Source: Chitinophaga pinensis
Lineage (GTDB): Bacteria; Bacteroidota; Bacteroidia; NS11-12g; UBA955
NCBI GenBank assembly: GCA_945871905.1
Contig: CAMBXL010000008.1
Coordinates: 1-32,142, forward strand
Direction: 5' to 3'
Length of the DNA: 32,142 bases
Positions 25,682 through 32,142 of this stretch are shown here, piece after piece. The notes beneath the pieces were generated by a model that was given only the letters and a program-made list of their open reading frames with translations, had not been told where the DNA came from and searched no databases. The translations under genes and the position numbers were made by a program. Numbering within the stretch: the stretch's first letter is position 1; every line of letters begins with the position of its first letter.

Positions 25682-26626
25682 TTAATTTTGAGTCAGTTTA
25701 GCCGCTTCTATTATTTTAGGTAATATATCAAAAGCATCACCAACGATTCCAATGTCAGCCGCTTTAAAGAAAGGAGCCTCAGGGTCTTTGTTGATAGCAA
25801 CAATGACTTTACTGCTGCTAACTCCTGCCAAATGTTGAATAGCACCTGATATGCCAATTGCAATGTATAAATTTGGTTTAATTGTAATACCTGTTTGACC
25901 AACGTGTTCAGAATGTGGACGCCATCCCATGTCACTTACCGGTTTAGAACATGCCGTAGCTGCGCCTAATAAGTCGGCTAGTTCTTCCACCATATTCCAA
26001 TTTTCAGGACCTTTTAAACCACGGCCAGCCGAAACCACTATTTCTGCCTCTGTTAAAGGAATTTTACCTTCTGCTTTGTGTGTGCTTTCGATGTTTGTGT
26101 TTGAATTCATCGGTGTTTCATTGATTGTTTCAACACTCAACTCTACTGTTTTTTCGCTAATATCAATACTGTTTGGGGTTAAAGCAATAACTTTTTTACC
26201 TGCACCCAATTGAACATAAGCAAAACCTTTTCCTGAGAATACCCCTCTTTTTACTACAAAACCATTTGATTGGTTTGGAAGTGAAATAACATTCGTTGCA
26301 ATAGCCGCATTAATGCCAACTGCTAAACGAGGACCAATTGATTTACCTTCGTATGTGTTAGCTATAATTAATGTTTCTATGCCATTCGCTTGAATTGCAT
26401 TGGCAATAGCTTTTGAATAGGTTTGTGCATCAAAAGAAGAAAACCCTTTGATTACAATTAATTTTTGAACGCCATAAGTTGCAAGTTTTTGCGATTCGCC
26501 TTCTTTAGGTTCACCCACACAGATAGCAGTTACGCCATTTGTGCTAATTTGAGAAGCGTATGAAGCGGTTTCTAAAACTGCTTTTTTAAATTGTCCTTCT
26601 GATAATTCTGCGTATATTCCTACCAT
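25682..26626 (-). CDS. etfA: Electron transfer flavoprotein, alpha subunit
   Basis: FAD-binding subunit of ETF, which takes electrons from acyl-CoA and other dehydrogenases. With the ATG at 26626 it has 314 residues, the usual length; an in-frame TTG at 26638 would add four residues inside etfB. The N-terminal domain has the variable Rossmann-like fold; the C-terminal FAD domain shows GRGLKGPENW, AACSKP-like ATACSKPVSD, GQTGITIKPNLYIAIGISGAIQHLAG and INKDPEAPFFKAADIGIVGD. It follows etfB after four bases. No ETF:quinone oxidoreductase gene is in the window. Confidence 0.96.
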   Translation of the reverse strand: MVGIYAELSEGQFKKAVLETASYASQISTNGVTAICVGEPKEGESQKLATYGVQKLIVIKGFSSFDAQTYSKAIANAIQANGIETLIIANTYEGKSIGPRLAVGINAAIATNVISLPNQSNGFVVKRGVFSGKGFAYVQLGAGKKVIALTPNSIDISEKTVELSVETINETPMNSNTNIESTHKAEGKIPLTEAEIVVSAGRGLKGPENWNMVEELADLLGAATACSKPVSDMGWRPHSEHVGQTGITIKPNLYIAIGISGAIQHLAGVSSSKVIVAINKDPEAPFFKAADIGIVGDAFDILPKIIEAAKLTQN

Positions 26627-26630
26627 TGTG

Positions 26631-27371
26631 TTATGCAATTATTTTTATTTCGTTTCTTAAGATGTCAATTAACTGTCCTGCTTGTTCTGCGTCAATCATT
26701 CTAACCGCTTGTTTGGCACTTGGGCTTTCAAATGATTCATAGTGTGCCTTTAGTTCTAATTGAACAGGTTCTTTAACTGTCAATGGTTTTGTTCTTGCTG
26801 CCATAATGCCTTTCATATTTGGAATTCTTGGTTCGCAAAGGTCTTTTTGAGCACTTGCTATTACAGGTAAGTTGGCAATAACAGACTGTCTTCCGCCATC
26901 AATGTCTCTTTCAAAATGCATTTTACCATCTACTAATTCCATTTTGGTGCACACATTAACCGATGGCCAATTCAATAACTCAGCTAAAATGCCGGTTACT
27001 TGACCGCCGTTATAATCGATACTTTCACGACCTGTTAATACAATGTCGTAATTGTCGTTTTTTATAATTTCAGCCAATTGTTGAGCCACAAACATTCCTT
27101 CAACTGGTTCTGCATTTATTCTAATAGCATCATTAGCACCTATCGCCAAAGCTTTTCTGATAACAGGTTCTGCATCTGCTAAACCAACGGTAGCAACAGT
27201 AACAGTTCCTCCCACTTTTTCAGCAATTTCTAAGGCTTTTGTTAATGATAATTCATCGTATGGATTGATGATAAACTGAACACCTTGTGAGTTAAACTTG
27301 GTGTTATTGTCAGTAAACGTAATTTTTGTGGTGGTGTCAGGTACCACACTCATACACACTAATAGCTTCAT
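26631..27371 (-). CDS. etfB: Electron transfer flavoprotein, beta subunit
   Basis: Beta subunit of ETF, binding AMP and docking the dehydrogenase partner. The 246-residue protein has the signatures KFNSQGVQFIINPYDELSLTKALE, VATVGLADAEPVIRKALAIGAN, LTGRESIDYNGGQVTGILAELL and the arginine/proline-rich end of the ETF beta family. It is the first gene of the etfB-etfA-nuclease-lipoprotein unit. A TAATTTTG box for this strand lies 17 bases upstream. Confidence 0.96.
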   Translation of the reverse strand: MKLLVCMSVVPDTTTKITFTDNNTKFNSQGVQFIINPYDELSLTKALEIAEKVGGTVTVATVGLADAEPVIRKALAIGANDAIRINAEPVEGMFVAQQLAEIIKNDNYDIVLTGRESIDYNGGQVTGILAELLNWPSVNVCTKMELVDGKMHFERDIDGGRQSVIANLPVIASAQKDLCEPRIPNMKGIMAARTKPLTVKEPVQLELKAHYESFESPSAKQAVRMIDAEQAGQLIDILRNEIKIIA

Positions 27372-27388
27372 TTAAGATAATTTTTTTG

Positions 27389-27396
27389 CAAAATTA
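27389..27396 (-). promoter_or_regulatory. Possible -7 box of the etfBA unit
   Basis: TAATTTTG followed by CA on the minus strand, 17 bases before the etfB ATG. The -33 element is not clear. Confidence 0.4.
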
Positions 27397-27497
27397 AGCT
27401 AAAATTGTCCTAAGAAAAAATGAGAATAAGAAAGTTTGATAAAAAATAATTAACAGCTTCATTTTGAATTATAAAAAATACTCCACTCAGTTTCATC

Positions 27498-27527
27498 TTG
27501 ATTTTACTGAACACTCTCTTATCTTTG
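27498..27527 (+). promoter_or_regulatory. Predicted promoter of the TPR-thioesterase pair
   Basis: TTG at 27498-27500, a 19-base spacer and TATCTTTG followed by CA at 27520-27527 fit the Bacteroidetes consensus. The leader to the ATG at 27553 is about 20 bases, with no Shine-Dalgarno. Confidence 0.6.
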
Positions 27528-27552
27528 CACTCCATAATTTTATAATTTCAAA

Positions 27553-27864
27553 ATGAATCGTTTGGAAACTGTTTTAAAACTAGTTGAATCTCAACCCAAA
27601 GATTTGTTTCTAAATTATGCCGTAGCCATGGAATACCTCTCATTGAGTGATTATGATTCTGCAATTGTATGGCTCAATAAACTCAAAAACATAGACCCCA
27701 CTTATTTGCCTCTGTATTATCAATTGGCCAAAGCATACGAAGCTGTGTTTAATGAAAAACTTGCTGTTTCCAATTACGAGGAAGGTATTGAATTAGCATT
27801 GTCCCAAAAAGAAATAAAAACAGCTTCTGAACTTAGAAGTGCTCTCGAAGAATTAACCTTTTAA
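27553..27864 (+). CDS. Small TPR protein
   Basis: A 103-residue cytoplasmic protein of helical repeats: DLFLNYAVAMEYLSLSDYDSAIVWL (about 18-42), then NIDPTYLPLYYQLAKAYEAVFNEKLAVSNYEEGI (about 46-79), both fitting the TPR pattern with AxxxL and DP-turn positions. No signal peptide. A thioesterase gene follows after one base, so the two are translated together, but no specific partner can be named. Confidence 0.85.
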   Translation: MNRLETVLKLVESQPKDLFLNYAVAMEYLSLSDYDSAIVWLNKLKNIDPTYLPLYYQLAKAYEAVFNEKLAVSNYEEGIELALSQKEIKTASELRSALEELTF

Positions 27865-27865
27865 T

Positions 27866-28303
27866 ATGAACTTTATTCCCAAAAACCCAAATTTTAAAGC
27901 CAATATCCTTAATCATCTCGAAAAACAATATTTCATGCACCATATCCAATTTGATCTCACGGATATTGAAGCAGGGAAGGTTACAGGAAGTCTTAAAATG
28001 GAAGCAAAACACCTTCAACAATTCGGCTATTTACATGGTGGTGTAACTGCAACAGTGGCTGATTTGGTAATGGGTTTTGCAGCTTTTTCTTTGGTGTCTG
28101 AAAATGAAGGTACCGTAACGTCCGACTTGAAAGTGTCTTATCTAAGACCTGCTTTGGGTGATACTATAGAGGCGGTAGGTTATGTCATTAAACAAGGAAA
28201 TCTGTTGTATTTCTGCGAAGCCGATATCTTTGCAATTGATAACGGGGTTCGAACTCTTGTCGCTAGAGGCTATTCTACAATGTGTGCTGTTAAAATCGGC
28301 TAA
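27866..28303 (+). CDS. PaaI-like hotdog thioesterase
   Basis: A 145-residue hotdog-fold protein of the PaaI family. Visible features are the HGG motif in QQFGYLHGGVTATVADLVMG, with the helix Asp as probable catalytic or binding residue, and the strands TSDLKVSYLRPALGDTIEA and YFCEADIFAID. Family members hydrolyse acyl-CoA, often phenylacetyl- or aromatic acyl-CoA; the substrate here is not decided by sequence. The gene is one base after the TPR gene and overlaps the convergent nadE by 14 bases. Confidence 0.88.
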   Translation: MNFIPKNPNFKANILNHLEKQYFMHHIQFDLTDIEAGKVTGSLKMEAKHLQQFGYLHGGVTATVADLVMGFAAFSLVSENEGTVTSDLKVSYLRPALGDTIEAVGYVIKQGNLLYFCEADIFAIDNGVRTLVARGYSTMCAVKIG

Positions 28304-29912
28304 CCAAAGGAATTCTTCTTCCTCTACCAAATGCTTTTGATGAAATTCTCAAAATAGGTGGGGCTTGAAACCTTTTGAATTCGTTGTTATTCACTAGTTT
28401 AACTATTCGTTTTACGATGTCTGTGTCATATCCCATTGATGTAATTATTTCAGCAGATTCTCTATTCTCAATGTACTCGTATAGTATTTTGTCCAACAAA
28501 TCGTATTCAGGTAAACTGTCGCTGTCTTTTTGATTGGGTCTTAATTCAGCACTAGGAGCCTTGTAGATAATTTCATTTGGAATTATTTCTTGTTCCCTAT
28601 TGATGTATTGTGCCAATTGGTAAACCTCTGTTTTATACAAGTCACCGATTATGCTTAAACTCCCACACATATCGCCATATAAGGTCGTATATCCAACCGC
28701 CATTTCACTTTTGTTGCTTGTGTTTACTAGTATGTAATTGTGCTTGTTACTCATTGCCATTAATAAAACAGCCCTTGTTCTTGCTTGCATGTTTTCTTCT
28801 GCCAAGTTGAATTCTGTTCCTTCAAATTGTGGTTTTAAACCCACCTGAAAAGCCTCAAAAATGGGTGATATTTTAACAATTTCGTATGGATTGTTTAGGT
28901 TTTTTGAAAGTTGAACGGCATCACTTACACTGCCTTCACTGCTGTATTCTGATGGCATCATCATTGCCATTACTTTATCTCCACCAATGGCCTCACTCAT
29001 TAATGCTTGAACAACCGCAGAATCTATCCCTCCTGAGGATCCCAAAATCGCTTTTGTGAACCCCATTTTTTGGAAATAATTGCGAATGCCAAAAATTAAG
29101 GCTTCATGTATTAATGCAATATTGTCTTTGGTTTCACTTTGAATAACAGCCGGTAATGATTCAATATCAATACATTGGAAGTCGGTTTCAAATGATTTTA
29201 ACGACAATACAATGTCTCCATTTTTATTCAACACTTTGGAATCGCCGTCAAAAATCACATCGGTATGTGCACCCACCTGATTGACATAAATAAGGGGTAA
29301 CTGAGCTTTTTGACATTGGTCTGTAAGTATTTTTAAACGCTGTTCTTTTTTATATTGATTGAAAGGAGAAGCTGCAATATTGATTATAAAATCAGGTTTT
29401 TGTTTTAGTAATTCTTGAAGAGGATGTTGCTTATAGTTCAGAAATTCTGTTTCGTCCCAAAGGTCTTCGCAAATTGTGAGCGCTATTTTTTGCCCTTTGA
29501 AATCGATACATTCAAAACCAGAATTGGGTTCAAAATAACGAGCTTCGTCAAAAATATCGTAAGTAGGAAGAAGGGTTTTATGTCGGGTTGAAACTATTTT
29601 ACCTTCGTGCAAAAGCAAAGCGCTGTTGAATAATGCTCTCCCGCTTGATTGTGAATTAGGCGATGGACAGCCAATTATAACAGCCGTTTGCTGAGTAAAA
29701 GGAAGTATGGAATCAACGGCTTTTTTGCAGTTTTTAATAAAATGTTCGTAATCTAGAAGATCGTCAGGAGGATAGCCACAGATAGAAAGTTCACTAAATA
29801 CAGCTAAATCACAAGCATTTTGCTCTGCTTTTTTTATGGCATCAATTATTAAAGAAGTATTGCCTTCAAAATCAGCAATGGTATAATTAAGTTGACAAAG
29901 TGCTATTTTCAC
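28290..29912 (-). CDS. nadE: Glutamine-dependent NAD+ synthetase
   Basis: Makes NAD from deamido-NAD using ammonia released from glutamine. The 540 residues contain an N-terminal nitrilase-type glutaminase domain with Glu41 (FSELSICGYPP), Lys112 (RHKTLLPTYDIFDE) and Cys148 (LTICEDLWDE), then the synthetase domain with SGGIDS (293-298) and NKSEMAVGYTTLYGDMCG. The start is a GTG giving the family start MKIALCQLNY. The outer-membrane protein gene lies 17 bases upstream on the same strand. nadE beside gldB is a known arrangement in flavobacteria; here the barrel gene sits between them. Confidence 0.96.
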   Translation of the reverse strand: MKIALCQLNYTIADFEGNTSLIIDAIKKAEQNACDLAVFSELSICGYPPDDLLDYEHFIKNCKKAVDSILPFTQQTAVIIGCPSPNSQSSGRALFNSALLLHEGKIVSTRHKTLLPTYDIFDEARYFEPNSGFECIDFKGQKIALTICEDLWDETEFLNYKQHPLQELLKQKPDFIINIAASPFNQYKKEQRLKILTDQCQKAQLPLIYVNQVGAHTDVIFDGDSKVLNKNGDIVLSLKSFETDFQCIDIESLPAVIQSETKDNIALIHEALIFGIRNYFQKMGFTKAILGSSGGIDSAVVQALMSEAIGGDKVMAMMMPSEYSSEGSVSDAVQLSKNLNNPYEIVKISPIFEAFQVGLKPQFEGTEFNLAEENMQARTRAVLLMAMSNKHNYILVNTSNKSEMAVGYTTLYGDMCGSLSIIGDLYKTEVYQLAQYINREQEIIPNEIIYKAPSAELRPNQKDSDSLPEYDLLDKILYEYIENRESAEIITSMGYDTDIVKRIVKLVNNNEFKRFQAPPILRISSKAFGRGRRIPLVSRF

Positions 29913-29929
29913 GAATACAATTTACGAAA

Positions 29930-30673
29930 TTAGAAAAACATACCTACTTCAAGACCAAGAACATTGTTAATCACTTTACCTCTTTTGTCATTCAATAGGT
30001 CGGTAAAACCGTTGTTGAATCTGGCACCTAAATACAGACTGTTATTGCCGCTCAAACGGTATTCAATGCCTGCGCCAATTATCATTGAAGCACGAAATAC
30101 ATTGATATTGTCCTCATAACCTATAAAGTCGTAAATATCACTTTCACTTGTATTGGGATTGTATTTTTCTTCTGTTGGGAATGCTGTAGCAGGAGAGATA
30201 GCAGTTGCACTGGTTGTTACATTGTTGCCAATAATAAACCCCGGCGCAACACCAAATTGTCCCCAAAAACGAAGTCCGTCGGATTCATTCGTTCTGAATT
30301 TGAATGTCAATGGGATTTCAAAATATTGTAAATTATACTTGTGAGAAATATTGTTGAAATTATGACCTGAATTGTTATTTAGAACATGAATATTAGTGTC
30401 TTTAAGCTTTACTCTATTGGTCATGCTTGTAATATTAATTTCGGGTGTAAAGTAGTAATTATCAGCAATTTTTATGTCCAACATAAAGCCGAATGAATAA
30501 CCTAAGCCGGAACCGTTGCCTTGTGAAAATGATGTTTTTGATTTTACCCAATTGACGCCGGGAATCAATTTAAATCCGACTCTAAAGTCGCGGTCGTCTT
30601 GTGCTTTTAATAAACCTGAAACAAACAGAATGCACAAAATTGAGAAAATGCGGTTTTTAAGTTTTAAATTCAT
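29930..30673 (-). CDS. Outer-membrane beta-barrel protein (PorT-like/OMP_b-brl family)
   Basis: A 247-residue outer-membrane protein: signal peptide (about 1-25, LLKAQ), then amphipathic strands FRVGFKLIPGVNW, YSFGFMLDIKI, YYFTPEINI, YFEIPLTFKFR, IIGAGIEYRL and NSLYLGARFNNGF to a C-terminal Phe-Phe. This is the small eight-strand barrel family to which PorT of the T9SS belongs, but many members are not PorT, so no symbol is given. The ATG at 30673 gives a normal signal peptide; a TTG at 30697 would nearly reach the divergent gldB start. Probably co-transcribed with nadE. Confidence 0.82.
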   Translation of the reverse strand: MNLKLKNRIFSILCILFVSGLLKAQDDRDFRVGFKLIPGVNWVKSKTSFSQGNGSGLGYSFGFMLDIKIADNYYFTPEINITSMTNRVKLKDTNIHVLNNNSGHNFNNISHKYNLQYFEIPLTFKFRTNESDGLRFWGQFGVAPGFIIGNNVTTSATAISPATAFPTEEKYNPNTSESDIYDFIGYEDNINVFRASMIIGAGIEYRLSGNNSLYLGARFNNGFTDLLNDKRGKVINNVLGLEVGMFF

Positions 30674-30699
30674 AAATTTATTTATTAATTTGCGCAAAA

Positions 30700-31710
30700 A
30701 TGATGAAATTTTCTCACATAACCGCTTTATTCTTCACAGTTTCTCTGTTTTTGTTTTCAGGATGCCAGTCAAATCAATTGGATGTTGACGTTTCAGAGGT
30801 TACTGTCAAAGTAGATATTTTAAGGTTCGAAGTCGACTTGTTTGAAAATAAGCTCAATACACTCGAAGCTTTTAAGGCAAAGTATGGTGCTTTTGTCAAT
30901 GACTACACAATGGGAATTATGGGGTTTCCGGGAAATGAGAATGAAGCGTTTGCCCAATTGATGTTGTACAAAACAGATCCAAATGCCAAAAAACTGTATC
31001 AATTAGTGAAAGAAAAATACGGTGATTTTTCTGTTTATGAAAAAGAACTGACTAAAGCTTATCAATACTTTAAATATTATTATCCCAAGGACAGTATTCC
31101 TGTCGTTATTACCTATATCAGTAATTTTAGCCTTTACATGAATCCAATTGGGGAGGGTTACATAGGTGTTTCTTTGGATATGCACATGGGGCAAGATTTT
31201 CCTTCTTATCAGTATACTAACATTGAAAATTATTGGAAAAAAATACTCATTCCACAAACTATTTCGGTTCACCACATTATGGCACATGCCAATGACAAAT
31301 TCATAGGTTATAACAGAGGAAAACATTTTTTAGATGAAATAGTATATCAAGGTAAGTTGTTGTACTTTTTAGATGCAACATTGAGACAAGTGCCTGACCC
31401 AATAAAGATTGGCTTAACGCAAGAAGAGTTCGATTGGTGTGTAAAAGAACAATCCAATATATGGTCATTTTTTGTAAAAGAACAAATTTTATACGAGACC
31501 GACAGTCGTAAGTTTGAACGTTTTATAAAGGAAGGACCTTTTACAATCGCAAGTGGTGTTCCCGAAAAATCACCGCCAATGTTGGGGCGATATATAGGTT
31601 GGCAGCTTGTTAAACAATACATGTCAAAGAATCCAGAAGTGACATTGCCTGAACTTATGTCAACAATAAAATCAGAAATAATTCTTCAAAAAAGCCGATT
31701 TAAACCATAA
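30700..31710 (+). CDS. gldB: GldB-type gliding motility lipoprotein
   Basis: A 336-residue predicted lipoprotein, lipobox LFSGC (Cys22). It carries GldB family features: VDILRFEVDLFENKL near the mature N-terminus, GFPGNENEAF, LGQDFPSYQY-like HMGQDFPSYQYTNI, and the late APEKSPPMLGRYIGWQ-like segment. GldB is needed for gliding and adhesin movement in Flavobacterium johnsoniae; homologues also occur in non-gliding Bacteroidota, so motility is not proved. In F. johnsoniae gldC follows gldB; here panD follows. The ATG is 26 bases from the divergent barrel-protein start. Confidence 0.88.
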   Translation: MMKFSHITALFFTVSLFLFSGCQSNQLDVDVSEVTVKVDILRFEVDLFENKLNTLEAFKAKYGAFVNDYTMGIMGFPGNENEAFAQLMLYKTDPNAKKLYQLVKEKYGDFSVYEKELTKAYQYFKYYYPKDSIPVVITYISNFSLYMNPIGEGYIGVSLDMHMGQDFPSYQYTNIENYWKKILIPQTISVHHIMAHANDKFIGYNRGKHFLDEIVYQGKLLYFLDATLRQVPDPIKIGLTQEEFDWCVKEQSNIWSFFVKEQILYETDSRKFERFIKEGPFTIASGVPEKSPPMLGRYIGWQLVKQYMSKNPEVTLPELMSTIKSEIILQKSRFKP

Positions 31711-31750
31711 TAAAATTTATTCAAGGTAGTTAAGCTATAAATATATTATC

Positions 31751-31758
31751 TATCTTTG
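31751..31758 (+). promoter_or_regulatory. Possible -7 box of panD
   Basis: TATCTTTG followed by CA matches TAnnTTTG and ends nine bases before the first panD ATG at 31768. No strong -33 TTTG is seen. Confidence 0.45.
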
Positions 31759-31767
31759 CAACCTTTT

Positions 31768-32112
31768 ATGATGATTCAGGTTTTAAAATCAAAGATTCAC
31801 AATGTGAAAATCACTTTTACCCAATTAAATTATATTGGCAGTATTACTATAGATGAAGATTTATTAGAGGCTGCGAATATGATTGAAAATGAAAAGGTTT
31901 TGGTGGTAAACAATAACAATGGCGAACGCATAGAAACCTATGTTATTAAAGGGGAAAGAGGTTCGGGTGTTGTTGGGTTAAACGGTGCTGCAGCTAGAAG
32001 AGGTGCAGTGGGTGATGAATTGATTATCATTAGTTTTGCGTTAATGGATTTTGAAAAAGCCAAATCGCATCAACCATGGCTTGTGTTCCCCAACGCACAA
32101 AACAAAATATAA
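31768..32112 (+). CDS. panD: Aspartate 1-decarboxylase proenzyme
   Basis: Makes beta-alanine from aspartate for pantothenate and CoA. The 114-residue proenzyme cleaves itself between Gly24 and Ser25 (YIGSITID) to form the pyruvoyl group at Ser25. Other family residues are seen: KIHNVKIT at the start, the glycine-rich [14 protein letters not shown] and the [10 protein letters not shown] strand. The first of two tandem ATGs (31768) puts the Ser at position 25, as in E. coli. An in-frame TTG at 31756 lies in the promoter box. The next gene starts on the base after the stop. Confidence 0.96.
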   Translation: MMIQVLKSKIHNVKITFTQLNYIGSITIDEDLLEAANMIENEKVLVVNNNNGERIETYVIKGERGSGVVGLNGAAARRGAVGDELIIISFALMDFEKAKSHQPWLVFPNAQNKI

Positions 32113-32142
32113 ATGCAAAATAAAAAAGGAATCATAAAGTTC
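32113..32142 (+). CDS. Start of an unidentified protein (3' end outside window)
   Basis: An ATG directly after the panD stop opens ten codons (MQNKKGIIKF) to the window edge. The lysine-rich start before a hydrophobic residue would suit a membrane protein, and a flippase-like (UPF0104) protein often follows panD in flavobacteria as far as I recall, but ten residues cannot confirm it. Confidence 0.5.
   Translation, partial: MQNKKGIIKF

Noticed and set aside
25711-25935. 74-codon frame inside etfA on the same strand
   Set aside because: Shifted frame of the FAD domain; etfA itself is intact, so this is not a frameshifted gene.
30516-30788. 90-codon frame across the barrel-gldB divergent region
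   Set aside because: Overlaps the 5' ends of two clear genes and has no plausible start or domain.
1-32142. Mobile element, defence island, CRISPR or tRNA-linked island
   Set aside because: No transposase, integrase, spaced repeats, cloverleaf or toxin-antitoxin genes were seen; gene content is core metabolism and envelope.

Overview
The window is a densely packed, AT-rich chromosomal segment from a member of the Bacteroidota, most likely Flavobacteriales or a related order. The evidence is a GldB-type lipoprotein beside nadE, a secreted protein with a type IX secretion (T9SS) type A sorting domain, many lipoproteins, almost no Shine-Dalgarno sequences, and repeated promoter boxes of the Bacteroidetes form TAnnTTTG. 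I see no tRNA, rRNA, CRISPR array, insertion sequence, prophage or plasmid gene. It reads as core chromosome. No stretch over 300 bases lacks a gene; the longest gap is 27372-27552, which holds divergent promoters.

Layout. 1-1691 (+): end of a START-like protein, then an LptF/LptG lipopolysaccharide permease. 1672-3150 (-): kdsA (Kdo synthesis) and a DUF6629 membrane protein. 3221-6265 (-): an overlapping three-gene operon of two paralogous lipoproteins and a secreted subtilase. 6333-7832 (+): folD and queE. 7852-8631 (-): queD and an FtsB/DivIC-like division protein. 8689-16785 (+): hldD (heptose epimerase), a very large multi-membrane sensor histidine kinase, and a 1145-residue outer-membrane beta-barrel candidate. 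16851-21612 (+): PASTA-domain protein, T9SS cargo, rhodanese, and a seven-CxxCH multiheme cytochrome lipoprotein with a TPR-like tail. 21659-23676 (+): argS and a DUF1653 protein. 23757-24697 (+): a single lipoprotein gene with a clear promoter and terminator. 24726-27371 (-): etfB, etfA, a bifunctional-nuclease/UVR protein and a small lipoprotein. 27553-28303 (+): TPR protein and PaaI-like thioesterase. 28290-30673 (-): outer-membrane beta-barrel protein and nadE. 30700-32142 (+): gldB, panD and the first ten codons of another gene.

How the genes work together. Envelope construction is the main theme: Kdo (kdsA), heptose (hldD), LPS export (lptG), cell division (ftsB-like), secretion and gliding (gldB, T9SS cargo), and outer-membrane barrels. 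Housekeeping metabolism fills the rest: folate C1, queuosine (queD and queE face each other across the ftsB-like gene), NAD, pantothenate, fatty-acid oxidation electron transfer, and tRNA charging.

The parts least explained by known systems are the paralogous-lipoprotein/subtilase operon, the hldD-kinase-giant barrel operon, the T9SS cargo-rhodanese-multiheme operon, and a set of promoter boxes that lie only 8-9 bases before start codons. I did not find a clear, complete new defence or mobile system.
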